From Micromonosporaceae bacterium (GTDB lineage Bacteria; Actinomycetota; Actinomycetes; Mycobacteriales; Micromonosporaceae), in assembly GCA_020027875.1 (NCBI GenBank), contig JAHRHA010000001.1, positions 186,001 to 250,000 on the forward strand: a stretch of DNA of 64,000 nucleotides, read 5' to 3'. A model generated the notes under the pieces. The model did no database searches. It was given only the letters and a program-made list of their open reading frames with translations, and was not told the origin of the DNA. Shown piece after piece: positions 46,683 to 57,000 of this stretch. The translations under genes were made by a program, and so were the position numbers. Position 1 is the stretch's first letter; the number at the start of each line of letters is the position of its first letter.

Positions 46683-47744
46683 TCAGTCCGCGGCTGGCAG
46701 CGGACGCACCCCGGTACGGGCGATCCACGCCGACGCATCGGAGAGCTCGGAGAGCATCGGCAGGGTCAGCGGCGATTCCCATACCTTGTTGAAGCCGGCC
46801 ATGCCGACCCGCGACACGACGTCGTGAACGAATTGCCGCCCCTCGGCGTACTGGCGCAGCTTCGCGTCGACACCCAGCAGCCGGCGCACCAACTTCTCCA
46901 GCGCGTTGCCGCCCTCGCGGCGCCGGTTGAACTTCGCGCGGATCTCGTCCACGCTCGGCACGACCTCTGGGCCTACTCCGTCCATCACGAACTCCGCGTG
47001 TCCCTCGAGCAGGGTCATCAGCGCGGTGATGCGATTGAGCACGGCCCGCTGCGCCGGAGTCTGCACCAGGTCAAGGATGGAGGCGCGACTGTCCGGGTTG
47101 CGCACGGCGTCCGCGATCGCACCGAGTGCCCGGCGGGCCCGTTCGGCGAACTGATCGGAGGCACCGCCGGCGTCCACGAACGCGGCGACCTCGCCGAGGA
47201 AGTGGGCTCGCAGCCACGGTACGGCGGTGAACTGGGTCCGGTGGGTGACCTCGTGCAGGCAGACCCAGAGCCTGAAGTCGCGCGGGACGGCCTCGAGCTT
47301 CCGCTCCACCTCCACGATGTTCGGCGCGACCAGCAGCAACTGGCCGGGGTCGGCGGAGAAGACCTCGTACTGCCCGAGCACCCGGCCGGACAGGTACGCG
47401 AGCACGGTGCCGGCCTGAACCCCGGTGACCCGCGAGCCGACGGCGTCGGCGAAGGCCCCGGGTTCGCGGGGCCCGGTCACCCGAGCGAGCAGCGGCGCGA
47501 TCACCTGCCGCAGCCCAGCGATGTTGGCATCGGCCCAGTCGCGTCGATCAACCACGCGGACCGGTGAAGGTCCAGCCGAGGGTGACATTCCGGTATAGGT
47601 TTCGACCTGGCCGGCTGCCTCGTCGGCGAGGCGGCGGAGGTCGGTCACGACGTCGCTGGCCTCCCGGAAACTGACCCGAGGGCCGGACTTGCCAAGTGCC
47701 CCTGCGGTCGCGGCCGCGAGATCCCAGTCGACGAACTGCGCCAT
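46683..47744 (-). CDS. DUF2342 zinc-dependent metalloprotease
   Basis: 353 aa from ATG 47744 (MAQFVDWDLAAATAG). The zinc site LHEVTHRTQF (HExxH) is followed by EGHAEFVMDGVG, the third-ligand region of this family. Members are called F420-biosynthesis-associated or zicin-type proteins, of unknown substrate, and commonly lie between dacB and tilS in actinobacteria, exactly as here. Confidence 0.85.
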   Translation of the reverse strand: MAQFVDWDLAAATAGALGKSGPRVSFREASDVVTDLRRLADEAAGQVETYTGMSPSAGPSPVRVVDRRDWADANIAGLRQVIAPLLARVTGPREPGAFADAVGSRVTGVQAGTVLAYLSGRVLGQYEVFSADPGQLLLVAPNIVEVERKLEAVPRDFRLWVCLHEVTHRTQFTAVPWLRAHFLGEVAAFVDAGGASDQFAERARRALGAIADAVRNPDSRASILDLVQTPAQRAVLNRITALMTLLEGHAEFVMDGVGPEVVPSVDEIRAKFNRRREGGNALEKLVRRLLGVDAKLRQYAEGRQFVHDVVSRVGMAGFNKVWESPLTLPMLSELSDASAWIARTGVRPLPAAD

Positions 47745-47809
47745 GCCCACCACCGTACCCGTGGTGGCCAAGACGCTAACCGCGATCGACCCGCCTCACT
47801 CGATGCCGG

Positions 47810-50005
47810 TCACGAACAGCCGCAGGACGCTAGCGCCGCCGCGATCCGGTCGAGGGCGGGCTCCGCCTTCGTCCTGCTCGTGGTCTGGTCGGCCACGATC
47901 GAGAAGGCCAGCAGCCGCCCGTCGGCGTCAACGGCGATGCCGGCGAGGGAGTTGACATGGGCCAGGGTGCCCGTCTTCGCCCGGACCACACCCGCGGCGC
48001 GGCCGCCCGAGTTGGCTCGGAGGAACCGCGGGCTGAGCGTGCCCGAGTAGGCGGCCACCGGCAGGCCGGAGATGATCGCCCGAAGCTGCGGGAACTCGGC
48101 CGAGGCCGCGTGCGCGAGGATCGACGTGAGCAGCGTCGCACTCACGCGGTTGTCCCAGGACAGCCCGCTGCCGTCGACTAACCGGTACCCGCCGGTGTCC
48201 ATACCCAGCTCAGCCAGCACGTCGCCGGTTGCCTCGGCGCCGCCGACGAAGCTCGCCGGCCGCCCGCGGGCCAGGGCTACGTGGCGGGCGAGGCTCTCCG
48301 CGATGATGTTGTCACTCTCCAAAATCATCATCTCGACCAGGCGGGACAGCGGAGGGGAGCGCACCTCACCGAGTTGCTGGGCTCCGGACGGGGCAGCGCC
48401 AAAGCTCACCGCGGAGGCCGGCAGGCCGAGCGCCTTGGCGAAGATTTGCCCGGCCGCGAGGTCTGGCCGGGCGTGCCGTGCCGCACATCCCTTGGTCTGC
48501 TTAGGGTTCTTTCGCGCCCCGTCGGTCATCAACGCCGTGATGTTGGCGATGCAGCCGAACTTCGCGTCCGCCGCAATCCACCGTGGACTGTATGTGGGGC
48601 CCACGAAGAGCGACGAATCAACGGTCACCCGGGTCGGGGACCCGCCGCCGAGCGCCGTCCTCACCTGGTCCGCGAGGAGGTCCAGCCGTGCGGCACCCGG
48701 ATAGGTCGGGGTGGCACCGGCCGCCAACGTGGGGTCGCCGCCGCCCAGGAGGACGACCTCGCCCGGCGCTCCGCCGGCGACCACGCGGGTGGAAATCTGG
48801 TAGGCCGGACCACGAGCGTGCAGCACGGCCGCGGCGGTGACCAACTTGGCGGTGGAGGCGGGGGTTGCGCCCTCGCCGCCCCTCTGCTCGAAGATCGGCT
48901 CGCCGGTGGCCACGTCGACGACGGCGGCGGTGACGTGGCCGCCGAGCCCCGGGTCGGCGAGCATCGGGCCGATCAGCGCGGCCACCGCCGCGGCCGACGG
49001 GCGGGGAGCGTCACTGGCCAGCCCGGGCAGGACAGGCGCGGAGACGCCGACCGCCGTCGCGGACTGCCACTGCGGCGCCGCCGGCCCGTTGGACGTACCC
49101 GCGAGGACGCCGCCGCCGGCCGCGAGCACCGTGAGGACCGCGGCGGCCGCGATCCACCGACCCTTGCGAATCGGACGCCGGGTCGGCGCCTCCTCCGGCC
49201 AGTCATCGCCGTAGCCATCGGCCGGTTGGCTACGCCGCTCGGCCAGCGGCGGCCGATGAGGCGGACGCCGATCGGGGCCCGGCGGTCCCGGCCGGGGTCC
49301 ACGGCCTGGCGGGAGCCCGCCGGGGGCTGGCCGAGTAGGAGCCGGAGCCTCGGGCGCCCGCGTCCCGGGCGGCCCGGGACGCGGAGACCCACCAGGTCCG
49401 GACGGCTTGCCTGGTCCGGACGGCGGTGACGGCCGGCCCCCCGGCGGCGCGGTGGGCGCAGTGGGCGCGGCTGGACCCGCGAAGTTACGCGGCGACGGCT
49501 GCTCCGACCGTGGCGGCGGCTGCTCCGGGCGCGCTGGTGCCGTCGGCATTGGGGGCGGGGCATCGACCCGTGCGGGTGCCGGGCGCGAGGGCGACACCGG
49601 AGGCGACACCGGCGCGGGCGTCGCCGGGCTGACCGGCTCCGCCTCGTCGACCTTCGCGTCTGACGCCTCTTCCCGGGCTCTCCTGTCCTGCTTCTTGGCC
49701 TTCGGGGCCACGAGCCGGTCCAGGAAGCCTTGCTTCGCCGGCTTGACTTGGATCACGGGCAATACGACGTGGATGGGCTCGAGCGGCTTCTCGGGTGCGT
49801 CCGGTACCACAGCGCGGGCCTTGGCAGCGCTTTCGGCGGGTGCCACCCCACCACCCGGGCGCACCACACCCGTACCGGGCCTGACGACACCCGTGCCGGG
49901 ACGGACGACATCGCCGGGGGATGGCGCGTTGGACGTACCCGCGGCCTCCTCGCCGTCCTCTATGCCGCCACCCTCGACACTCGGGTGCGTATCTGGTCGC
50001 GCCAC
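47810..50005 (-). CDS. dacB: D-alanyl-D-alanine carboxypeptidase/endopeptidase (PBP4 type)
   Basis: Penicillin-binding serine peptidase trimming peptidoglycan side chains. 731 aa from GTG. A long cytoplasmic Pro/Gly/Ala-rich N-terminus (1-280, with a VVRPGTG repeat) precedes one membrane helix (about 287-308). The periplasmic-type domain has ASTAK (SxxK, near 384), ESDN (SxN, near 564) and AKTGTL (KTG, near 679). The proline-rich extension is much longer than in classical PBP4 and may interact with cytoplasmic partners. Divergent from ppa. Confidence 0.93.
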   Translation of the reverse strand: MARPDTHPSVEGGGIEDGEEAAGTSNAPSPGDVVRPGTGVVRPGTGVVRPGGGVAPAESAAKARAVVPDAPEKPLEPIHVVLPVIQVKPAKQGFLDRLVAPKAKKQDRRAREEASDAKVDEAEPVSPATPAPVSPPVSPSRPAPARVDAPPPMPTAPARPEQPPPRSEQPSPRNFAGPAAPTAPTAPPGGRPSPPSGPGKPSGPGGSPRPGPPGTRAPEAPAPTRPAPGGLPPGRGPRPGPPGPDRRPPHRPPLAERRSQPADGYGDDWPEEAPTRRPIRKGRWIAAAAVLTVLAAGGGVLAGTSNGPAAPQWQSATAVGVSAPVLPGLASDAPRPSAAAVAALIGPMLADPGLGGHVTAAVVDVATGEPIFEQRGGEGATPASTAKLVTAAAVLHARGPAYQISTRVVAGGAPGEVVLLGGGDPTLAAGATPTYPGAARLDLLADQVRTALGGGSPTRVTVDSSLFVGPTYSPRWIAADAKFGCIANITALMTDGARKNPKQTKGCAARHARPDLAAGQIFAKALGLPASAVSFGAAPSGAQQLGEVRSPPLSRLVEMMILESDNIIAESLARHVALARGRPASFVGGAEATGDVLAELGMDTGGYRLVDGSGLSWDNRVSATLLTSILAHAASAEFPQLRAIISGLPVAAYSGTLSPRFLRANSGGRAAGVVRAKTGTLAHVNSLAGIAVDADGRLLAFSIVADQTTSRTKAEPALDRIAAALASCGCS

Positions 50006-50115
50006 CCACCCCTCCTCTGCTCGCCGCCTTGAGCGTAGGCGACACTAGCTCTACATCAAGCCCGGCCCAGCATGCCCGTGTTGATCGCCTCCGCCGAGAG
50101 GAAGTGAAGTGCGCG

Positions 50116-50652
50116 ATGTTGTCCTTCGACGTGACGGTCGAAATCCCCAAGGGACAGCGCAACAAGTATGAGGTCGATCACAAGACGGGACGGATCAGGC
50201 TGGACCGGACGCTGTTCACCGCGACGCAGTACCCGGCCGACTATGGGTTCGTGGAGGGCACACTGGGTGACGACGGCGACCCGCTCGACGCGCTTGTGCT
50301 GGTGCAAGAGCCCACCTTCCCCGGTTGCCTCATTCATTGCCGGGCGATCGGTATGTTCCGTATGACGGACGAGAAGGGCGGCGACGACAAGGTCCTCTGC
50401 GTGCCGGCCGATGACGTGCGGCAGGCGCACCTTCGCGACATCCACAACCTGCCGCAGTTCGACCTCGCGGAGATCCAACACTTCTTCGAGGTCTATAAGG
50501 ATCTAGAGCCAGGCAAGAGTGTCGAGGGCGCCACCTGGGTGGGCCGCAAAGAGGCAGAGGCCGAAATCACGCTGTCTCGCGAGCGGTATACGCGCGCGAT
50601 CGCCTCGGGCGATTGGCACGACGCCGGGGTGAACCATCCGCTGACCCACTGA
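50116..50652 (+). CDS. ppa: inorganic pyrophosphatase
   Basis: Hydrolyses pyrophosphate. 178 aa from ATG 50116, with GAGGAAGTGAAG upstream. Shows [39 protein letters not shown] (metal-binding Asp residues) and the DDKVLCVP segment. Usual size for prokaryotic family I enzymes. Divergent from dacB, as in most actinobacteria. Converges with eccD, 4 bases between stops. Confidence 0.96.
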   Translation: MLSFDVTVEIPKGQRNKYEVDHKTGRIRLDRTLFTATQYPADYGFVEGTLGDDGDPLDALVLVQEPTFPGCLIHCRAIGMFRMTDEKGGDDKVLCVPADDVRQAHLRDIHNLPQFDLAEIQHFFEVYKDLEPGKSVEGATWVGRKEAEAEITLSRERYTRAIASGDWHDAGVNHPLTH

Positions 50653-50656
50653 TCCA

Positions 50657-52051
50657 TTACCCTGCCACGCCCTGCACCCAGCTGTAGAGATCAAGGACCG
50701 CGCACGCCACCGGCGCCAGCGCGACGACGGTTGCCACGTCCAGGATGTCGGCGAGGCGGCCAAGATAGGGCGACCCGGCGCCCCGTGGCCGGTGGGCCGT
50801 CGCCGCCGCGGCCAGCAGCCCCACCACCGCACCGAACGCCAGCGCGAGGCCGAGAAGGCGGGTAGCGGACCCCGCTCCGCCCAATGTGGACCAGGTCGTG
50901 AGCGCGAGTCCGACCAGACCACCCGCCACCAGCGGCAGCCGGGCCGCCACGCTGGGAAAGAGCCGGGCGCGCAGCAGCAACGCCGTGGCGGCCAGGCAGC
51001 CCAGCAGCGGGCCGGCCGCGCCGGTCTCGGTACCCAGGATGGCGAAGCAGCCGACCCCGATCACCGAGATCCCGAGGAGCGACCCGGCGAGGATCTCGTC
51101 GGCCCGAATGACCGCCTCGAGTACCTGTGGCCGCGCGAGGCGCCGCTCGGCGGCGAGAACGTCGGGCGCCGCCGTCACCACCGGAATCGGCAGCTTGCCC
51201 AGTCTCACCGCGAGTATTGGCGCCAAGCCGATGCCCGCGACGAGCGCCACGATCAGGATCGATGCCGCTCCGGCCGGCGTGAGGCCGAAGTCGAGTACAG
51301 CGCCGAGGCCCGCGAACAGGCCGGCAGTGACGCCCGCGGCGAAGATTGCAAGGCCATGGCCGACCGCGACCGCCCCGACGACGGATGCGAGCAGCAGCGC
51401 GCTCGCCCCGACCAGTACCTGGTTGGGGCCGACAGACGGCTGCTGGCCGGAGAGAACCAGGACGCCACTGGCAGCTGCATAGGGTAGGGCGAAACCGCCT
51501 GCGGCAGCGCCCGTCACGCCGTCGCCGAGGGCTCGCGACAGCAGCGCACCCGCGGCGAGGAGGACCGCGGATATACCCGCTGCGGCTAGGCCAGCGAGGC
51601 GTGGGCCCGCGGTGATGAGCACGCCAAGGCCGGTCAGCAGGACCAGGCCCGCCGCGACCAGCGTAAAGAGGCGGGTGGCAGAGGCATCCCAGGTTCGGCC
51701 GTGCTGGCGCGCGCCCGCGGCGATCTCCTCCACCACGTCGTCGTAGTCGGGCTCCGGCCAGGTGAGGTTGCGCGGCACGAGATACAGGACATCGCCATCA
51801 CGCACCCCCTGGTGCGCCAATGCGGTCTCACCGAGCAGGGACGCGCCGTCTCCTCGACGCAGGATCCAACCACCGGCCGTCGTGGCCGGCGGCCGCTCGA
51901 GGTCGGCGCCCGCTTCGCCGGCCCGACGTAGGACCTCGGGCAACAGCTCGGCCAGCGGCACCTGATGCGGGATCGCGAGATCCAGGCGGCGCCGCGGGGC
52001 GCGGATCGTGACGCGGGCCAGGCCGCTGGTCGGTGCGGGCATCCAAGACAC
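50657..52051 (-). CDS. eccD: type VII secretion integral membrane protein EccD
   Basis: 464 aa, GTG start. N-terminal ubiquitin-like (YukD) domain about 10-95 with LARVTIRAPRRRLDLAIPHQVPLAEL and GDVLYLVPR, then eleven or so membrane helices from 125 to the end. EccD is the channel-forming component of the ESX/type VII inner-membrane complex. No eccB, eccE, mycP or esx genes are beside it; eccC lies 2 kb away on the other strand. Confidence 0.85.
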   Translation of the reverse strand: MSWMPAPTSGLARVTIRAPRRRLDLAIPHQVPLAELLPEVLRRAGEAGADLERPPATTAGGWILRRGDGASLLGETALAHQGVRDGDVLYLVPRNLTWPEPDYDDVVEEIAAGARQHGRTWDASATRLFTLVAAGLVLLTGLGVLITAGPRLAGLAAAGISAVLLAAGALLSRALGDGVTGAAAGGFALPYAAASGVLVLSGQQPSVGPNQVLVGASALLLASVVGAVAVGHGLAIFAAGVTAGLFAGLGAVLDFGLTPAGAASILIVALVAGIGLAPILAVRLGKLPIPVVTAAPDVLAAERRLARPQVLEAVIRADEILAGSLLGISVIGVGCFAILGTETGAAGPLLGCLAATALLLRARLFPSVAARLPLVAGGLVGLALTTWSTLGGAGSATRLLGLALAFGAVVGLLAAAATAHRPRGAGSPYLGRLADILDVATVVALAPVACAVLDLYSWVQGVAG

Positions 52052-52085
52052 CTACCACGGACGACCCGAGCACGAAGCCCACAAG

Positions 52086-52829
52086 TCACGTCGTGGGATA
52101 CACCGCCTGGCGCCATCCCTGGTCCAGCGCAGCCTGACGGCGCTCCTGCAGATCGGTGATCCGACGCACCAAGATGATCGCGAGTGCGGCCGCCACGATC
52201 GACGGGATAGTATTGGTGGCGTTATATCCGCCGATGAATGCGAGGTCGTCGGCCGGTCTGAACTGATGGCGGACATATGCGTTCGCGGCGAACCCGGAGC
52301 AGAGATAGATCAACCACCATGACCAAATAAACCCGGTGGACCGCCTCGTCGCGTACGTGTCGTTTGGCCCGAGATCGCTGCCGCTCCACACCGTGTCGAC
52401 GACCAGCTTGGGAATGACAAAGTTGGCAAACGGTATAAACCAGCCGCCGACGGCCCAGCCCGGTCCCCAGTGCAGGCCTTGGATGCCCCAGACGGCAATG
52501 TTCTTTCGCGCCAGGTAAAGCCACACGATGAACGCAGCCGCCGTGCCGATGATGGCGGCGAACTGGACGAGGCTGGCGATTGCACCGAGGAGGACGACGA
52601 GGTCATCGCCCGACGCCGTCTGGCCCCGCAGCAGCGCAGTCTCGACGAACGGGGTGAGCCCGGTGTCGGCGACGTCCAAAAGGATGTTGACGCACAACCC
52701 GGCCACCACCAGCATCGCGGGCACGCGCAGCGAACGGGCACGCTGCGCCTGGGACACGGGAACGTAGTAACCGGCAGCGGGCACGGAGGAGGACTGCTCC
52801 CAGGGTGGTACCGGCTCTACGGGCTGCAT
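52086..52829 (-). CDS. DUF4328 membrane protein
   Basis: 247 aa, five predicted membrane helices. The family signature is visible in GPGWAVGGWFIPFANFVIPK and RRSTGFIWSWWLIYL. Pro/Gln-rich N-terminus. It lies upstream of eccD on the same strand (34 bases), so it may be co-transcribed. Function of the family is unknown. Confidence 0.8.
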   Translation of the reverse strand: MQPVEPVPPWEQSSSVPAAGYYVPVSQAQRARSLRVPAMLVVAGLCVNILLDVADTGLTPFVETALLRGQTASGDDLVVLLGAIASLVQFAAIIGTAAAFIVWLYLARKNIAVWGIQGLHWGPGWAVGGWFIPFANFVIPKLVVDTVWSGSDLGPNDTYATRRSTGFIWSWWLIYLCSGFAANAYVRHQFRPADDLAFIGGYNATNTIPSIVAAALAIILVRRITDLQERRQAALDQGWRQAVYPTT

Positions 52830-52918
52830 CTGATCTCCTGCTCAACGGGTGGTGGGTATGCGCATGGTAAGGCGAACCCAGCGCTACGGCGACTCCGACA
52901 AAGCAGATGGCGGCCCGC

Positions 52919-53986
52919 TCAGGTGGCGCCCGCTAAGGCAGCACGGGCGCGGTCGACCAGGATCGGTACGGACGAGCCCATTCGCTCGAAACCGGCGCCC
53001 ACCGTCTTGCCCTGCAGGTAGCGGGCGTGGATGCCCTCACTGATGATGGCCAGCTTGTAGTAGCCGAGCGCGACGTACCACCCGATCCGGTCGACCGGCG
53101 TTGCCTCGGCCGCCTCGCTTGCGTACCGGTCCACCAGCGCTGACGCGGAGAGGAATCCTTGTTCCGGCCCGAACCTTGGCTGTGTCGGCGCGAGACCGTC
53201 CGCCGCCAACTCGGTGTAGACAACCAAGAGGCCGACGTCGGCGAGCGGGTCACCCAGCGTGGCCATCTCCCAGTCCAGTACGGCGAGGATCTTGCTGACC
53301 TCCGTGTCGACCATGACGTTGTCAAGTCGGTAGTCGCCGTGGACGATCCCGGCACGGGTCTGCTCGGGCACGGTTGTACGAAGTATGGCGGCTACCTGCT
53401 CAAGCGAGGCGAGCTCTCGCGTCTTCGACCGTTCCCACTGCTGGTACCAGCGTCGCACCTGACGTTCGAGGAAGCCTTCCGGTCGGCCGAAGTCAGTCAG
53501 CCCGACGGCGGCGGGATCCGTCGCGTGCAGCGCGGCCAGCGTGTCCACGAGCATCCCGCTGGTCCTCGCCGCGGTCGCGGGGGACACCGAGTAGATGTCG
53601 TCACGGCCGCGCAACACCCGGCCGTCGACGTACGACATCAGATAGAACGGCGCGCCGATGACGTCCGGGTCCGGGCAGAGATGCAGGGGTACGGGCACCG
53701 GGAAGCCCGTCGGGTGCAGCGCCGCGATGACCCGGTACTCCCGGGCCATGTCGTGCGCTGTGGGCAAGACATGGCCCAACGGCGGCCGGCGCAAGACGAC
53801 GGCACCGCTAGCGCCAACGACACGGTAGGTCAGATTGGACTTGCCACCCGCGATGATCTCGCCCGCCAGGGGGCCATGGACAAGTCCTGGGGAGGCTTCG
53901 TCCAGGTAGGCGGCCAACCGAGCTAGATCCAGCCCCGGTGGTCCGGTGTGAGCGGCGTCGGGAGGGGCGGCGTCGGCGACATCCAT
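52919..53986 (-). CDS. APH-type phosphotransferase family protein
   Basis: 355 aa from ATG 53986. The kinase-like fold is shown by GKSNLTYRV, the Brenner motif IVHGDYRLDNVMVD (about 216-229) and VLDWEMATLGDPLADVG (about 238-254). This subgroup, related to the N-terminal part of ACAD10, often acts beside acyl-CoA dehydrogenases and is not an antibiotic-resistance enzyme. No such dehydrogenase is nearby. Longer upstream frame rejected. Divergent from eccC. Confidence 0.83.
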   Translation of the reverse strand: MDVADAAPPDAAHTGPPGLDLARLAAYLDEASPGLVHGPLAGEIIAGGKSNLTYRVVGASGAVVLRRPPLGHVLPTAHDMAREYRVIAALHPTGFPVPVPLHLCPDPDVIGAPFYLMSYVDGRVLRGRDDIYSVSPATAARTSGMLVDTLAALHATDPAAVGLTDFGRPEGFLERQVRRWYQQWERSKTRELASLEQVAAILRTTVPEQTRAGIVHGDYRLDNVMVDTEVSKILAVLDWEMATLGDPLADVGLLVVYTELAADGLAPTQPRFGPEQGFLSASALVDRYASEAAEATPVDRIGWYVALGYYKLAIISEGIHARYLQGKTVGAGFERMGSSVPILVDRARAALAGAT

Positions 53987-54071
53987 CCCGCGAGTCTGCC
54001 CTACACCGTGCGATGGCGGCAGGTGGGATGGAGCGGCGCAGGTCCGCGCCGAGCCCCTAGCATCGGTCGAC

Positions 54072-57000
54072 GTGAGTACCGACGTCATCAAACGGCCACC
54101 GCGCCGGGCCGCACCACCCTTGCCCGGTGGTGAGCTGGTGCTCGAGCCGCCGCCGGCGATCCCGCAACCCACGGGCGCGCGGTGGCAGCAGTGGCTGTCC
54201 GTGCTCCCGATGCTTGCCGGCACCGTGGCCACCGCGATGATGTTCGGCGGCCGCGAGGGCGCGGGGACCTATACCTACATTGTCGGCGGCATCTTCGGCC
54301 TATCCACCCTCGGCATGCTCATCACGAACTGGGGCGGTGCGAGCGGGCCGCGTAAGGCCGAGCTACTCCAGGCTCGTCGGGACTATCTTCGCTACCTCTC
54401 GGGTCTTCGCCGCCGGGTCCGGACAGGAATCATCACCCAACGCACGGCGCTCAACCATCGGCATCCAGACCCTCAGTCGCTCTGGGCCGAGGCGATGGGC
54501 CGCCGCGTCTGGGAGCGCCGGCCGGCCGACGCGGACTTCGGCGTCGTGCGCGTCGGGCTCGGTCCGCAGTCGCTCGCCACGCCGCTGGTCGCGCCCGTCA
54601 TCGACCCAACCGCAGACTTGGAGCCGGTCACCGCCGGCGCGCTGCGACGATTCCTCAACACCTACTCGGTCGTCCCCGATCTGCCGATCTCGGTAGCGAT
54701 CCGGGCGTTCGCGCGGGTGGTGCTCATCGACCCCGCCGCGGGTGATGCAGGGGCTCGTGCGCTCGCCCGAGCGATGGTGGGCCAACTCGCCACCTTTCAC
54801 GCTCCGGACGATCTCGTCGTGGCCGCGTGTGTCGCGCCGGAGCGCCGCCGCGACTGGGAATGGCTCAAGTGGCTACCGCATGCATTGCACCCGTCCGCCG
54901 TCGACGCCCTGGGGCATCGACGGCTCGTCGCGGCGACCCTGTCCGAACTGGACGACCTGCTCACCGGCATTGTGGGCAGACGGCCTCGAGGGCACACCGC
55001 GGCCGCCGGTCGCGGCGAATCCGTCCCGACCCCACACGTGGTGCTCGTGCTCGACGGTGGTGACGTGTCGGCGTCCGCGGACTCGGGGGGAGACCTGGCC
55101 GGCGTCACCCTCCTCGACATCGGCGCGGAGCCGCCACGCGCCCTCGACCGAGCGACCATCGTGCTGACCGTCGATACCGAGGGTGCCCTATTCAGCTCCA
55201 CTCTGGACGACCACAACCACGTTGGCCGGGCCGACGCCCTCTCGGTGGCCGAGGCGGAGAGCCTCGCGCGTCGGCTCGCCCCGCTGCGCCTCGCGGAGAC
55301 CATGCGCGAACAGGCGCCGCTCGCCGTCGACCATGACCTAACCGAACTGCTCGGCATCGCGGACATCTCGAGCGCGGACATCCGGAACCTCTGGGCCCCC
55401 CGCCCGGCCCGGTCGATGCTCCGGATCCCGATCGGCACAGACTCCGAGGGCATCCCGGTGGATCTCGACATCAAGGAGGCCGCACAGGACGGCATGGGCC
55501 CGCACGGACTGATCGTCGGTGCCACCGGCTCCGGCAAGTCCGAACTGCTCCGCACCCTGGTGCTCGGGCTCGCCGCGACCCACTCCTCCGAGGCGCTCAA
55601 CTTCGTGCTGGTCGACTTCAAGGGCGGGGCGACCTTCGCGAGTCTCGACCGCCTCCCGCACACATCGGCGGTCATCACCAACCTCTCCGACACGCTTCCC
55701 CTCGTCGACCGCATGAAGGACGCGATGACCGGCGAGCTCACCCGGCGGCAGGAGTTACTGCGGCGAATGGGGCCGTTCTCGTCGCTGCGCGACTACGACC
55801 GGGCCCGCGCAGGCGGAGCAGATCTGCCGCCGCTGCCGTCGCTTCTCTTGGTCTGCGACGAGTTCACCGAGATGCTCACGGCGAAGCCCGACTTCATCGA
55901 CCTGTTCGTGCAGATCGGCCGGATCGGGCGCAGCATCGGAGTACACCTTCTGCTGGCGACGCAGCGACTCGAGGAGGGCAGGCTACGCGGGCTGGAGACC
56001 AACCTCTCGTACCGGATCGCCCTGCGTACGTTCACCGCCCACGAGTCGCGGATGACGCTCGGCGGCGCGAGCGACGCGGCAGAGTTGCCGTCCTCGCCGG
56101 GGCACGGCTTCCTGAGGGTTGGCACCGAGCCGCTGCGGCGGTTCAAAGCGGCCTACGTGTCGGGCCCGCACGGCACGAGCCCCTCGTTCTCGTCGGGTAC
56201 TCAATCGCTGCAGATGCTGGACTACACCACCTTTCACGTGCCGTCGGCGCAGTCCGAGCCGACGCCGGCGCACCCCATCGACGCGCCACACGTGAGCCTG
56301 ATGGATGTCATCGTCGGGCGGCTGGCCGGTCGCGGTGCCCCCGCGCACCGGGTGTGGCTGCCGCCACTCGAAAAGCCGCCGTACCTCGACGATCTGCTCG
56401 GTGGATGCACGACCGAGCCGGTCCGGGGTCTTACCGCGACGAACTCGACGCTGCGCGGCGCGCTGCAGGTGCCGGTCGCGTTGGTCGACCGGCCGTACGA
56501 GCAGCGCCGCGACGTGGCCTGGCTTGACCTTGCGGGGTCGGCCGGGCACACGGCGATCGTCGGCGGCCCGCAGAGTGGCAAGTCCACCGCGGCGCGCACG
56601 CTCGTCACCTCACTCGCACTCACACATACGCCGCGGGAGGTCCAGGTCTACTGTCTCGACTTCGGCGGTGGGTCGCTCGGTTCGCTCAGGGATCTGCCAC
56701 ACGTGGGAGGCGTGGCCGGCCGGCTCGACACGGCGATCGTGCGGCGCACCGTGGGCGAGGTCGCCACCCTCCTGGCCGACCGGGAGCGCCGCTTCGCCGC
56801 CCTGGGCATCGACTCGGTAGCGACATTCCGTCGGCTACGCCGTCCGTCCGATCTGGATGCGACGCTCGCGGTTCCCGAGGACGGGTTCGGCGATGTGTTT
56901 CTCGTCGTTGACGGCTGGGTGACGGTGCGCAATGAGTACGAAGATCTGGAGGCAGTCCTGGTCGACATCGCCACGCGTGGCTTGAGCTACGGCATCCACC

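Noticed and set aside
50681-50705. Further R2 copy near the end of eccD
   Set aside because: Only a dozen bases (GAGATCAAGGAC) match and they are fully explained by the EccD C-terminal codons; no inverted partner.
52919-54232. Extended phosphotransferase frame to 54232
   Set aside because: It would overlap the eccC start region; ATG 53986 gives the family's usual N-terminus.
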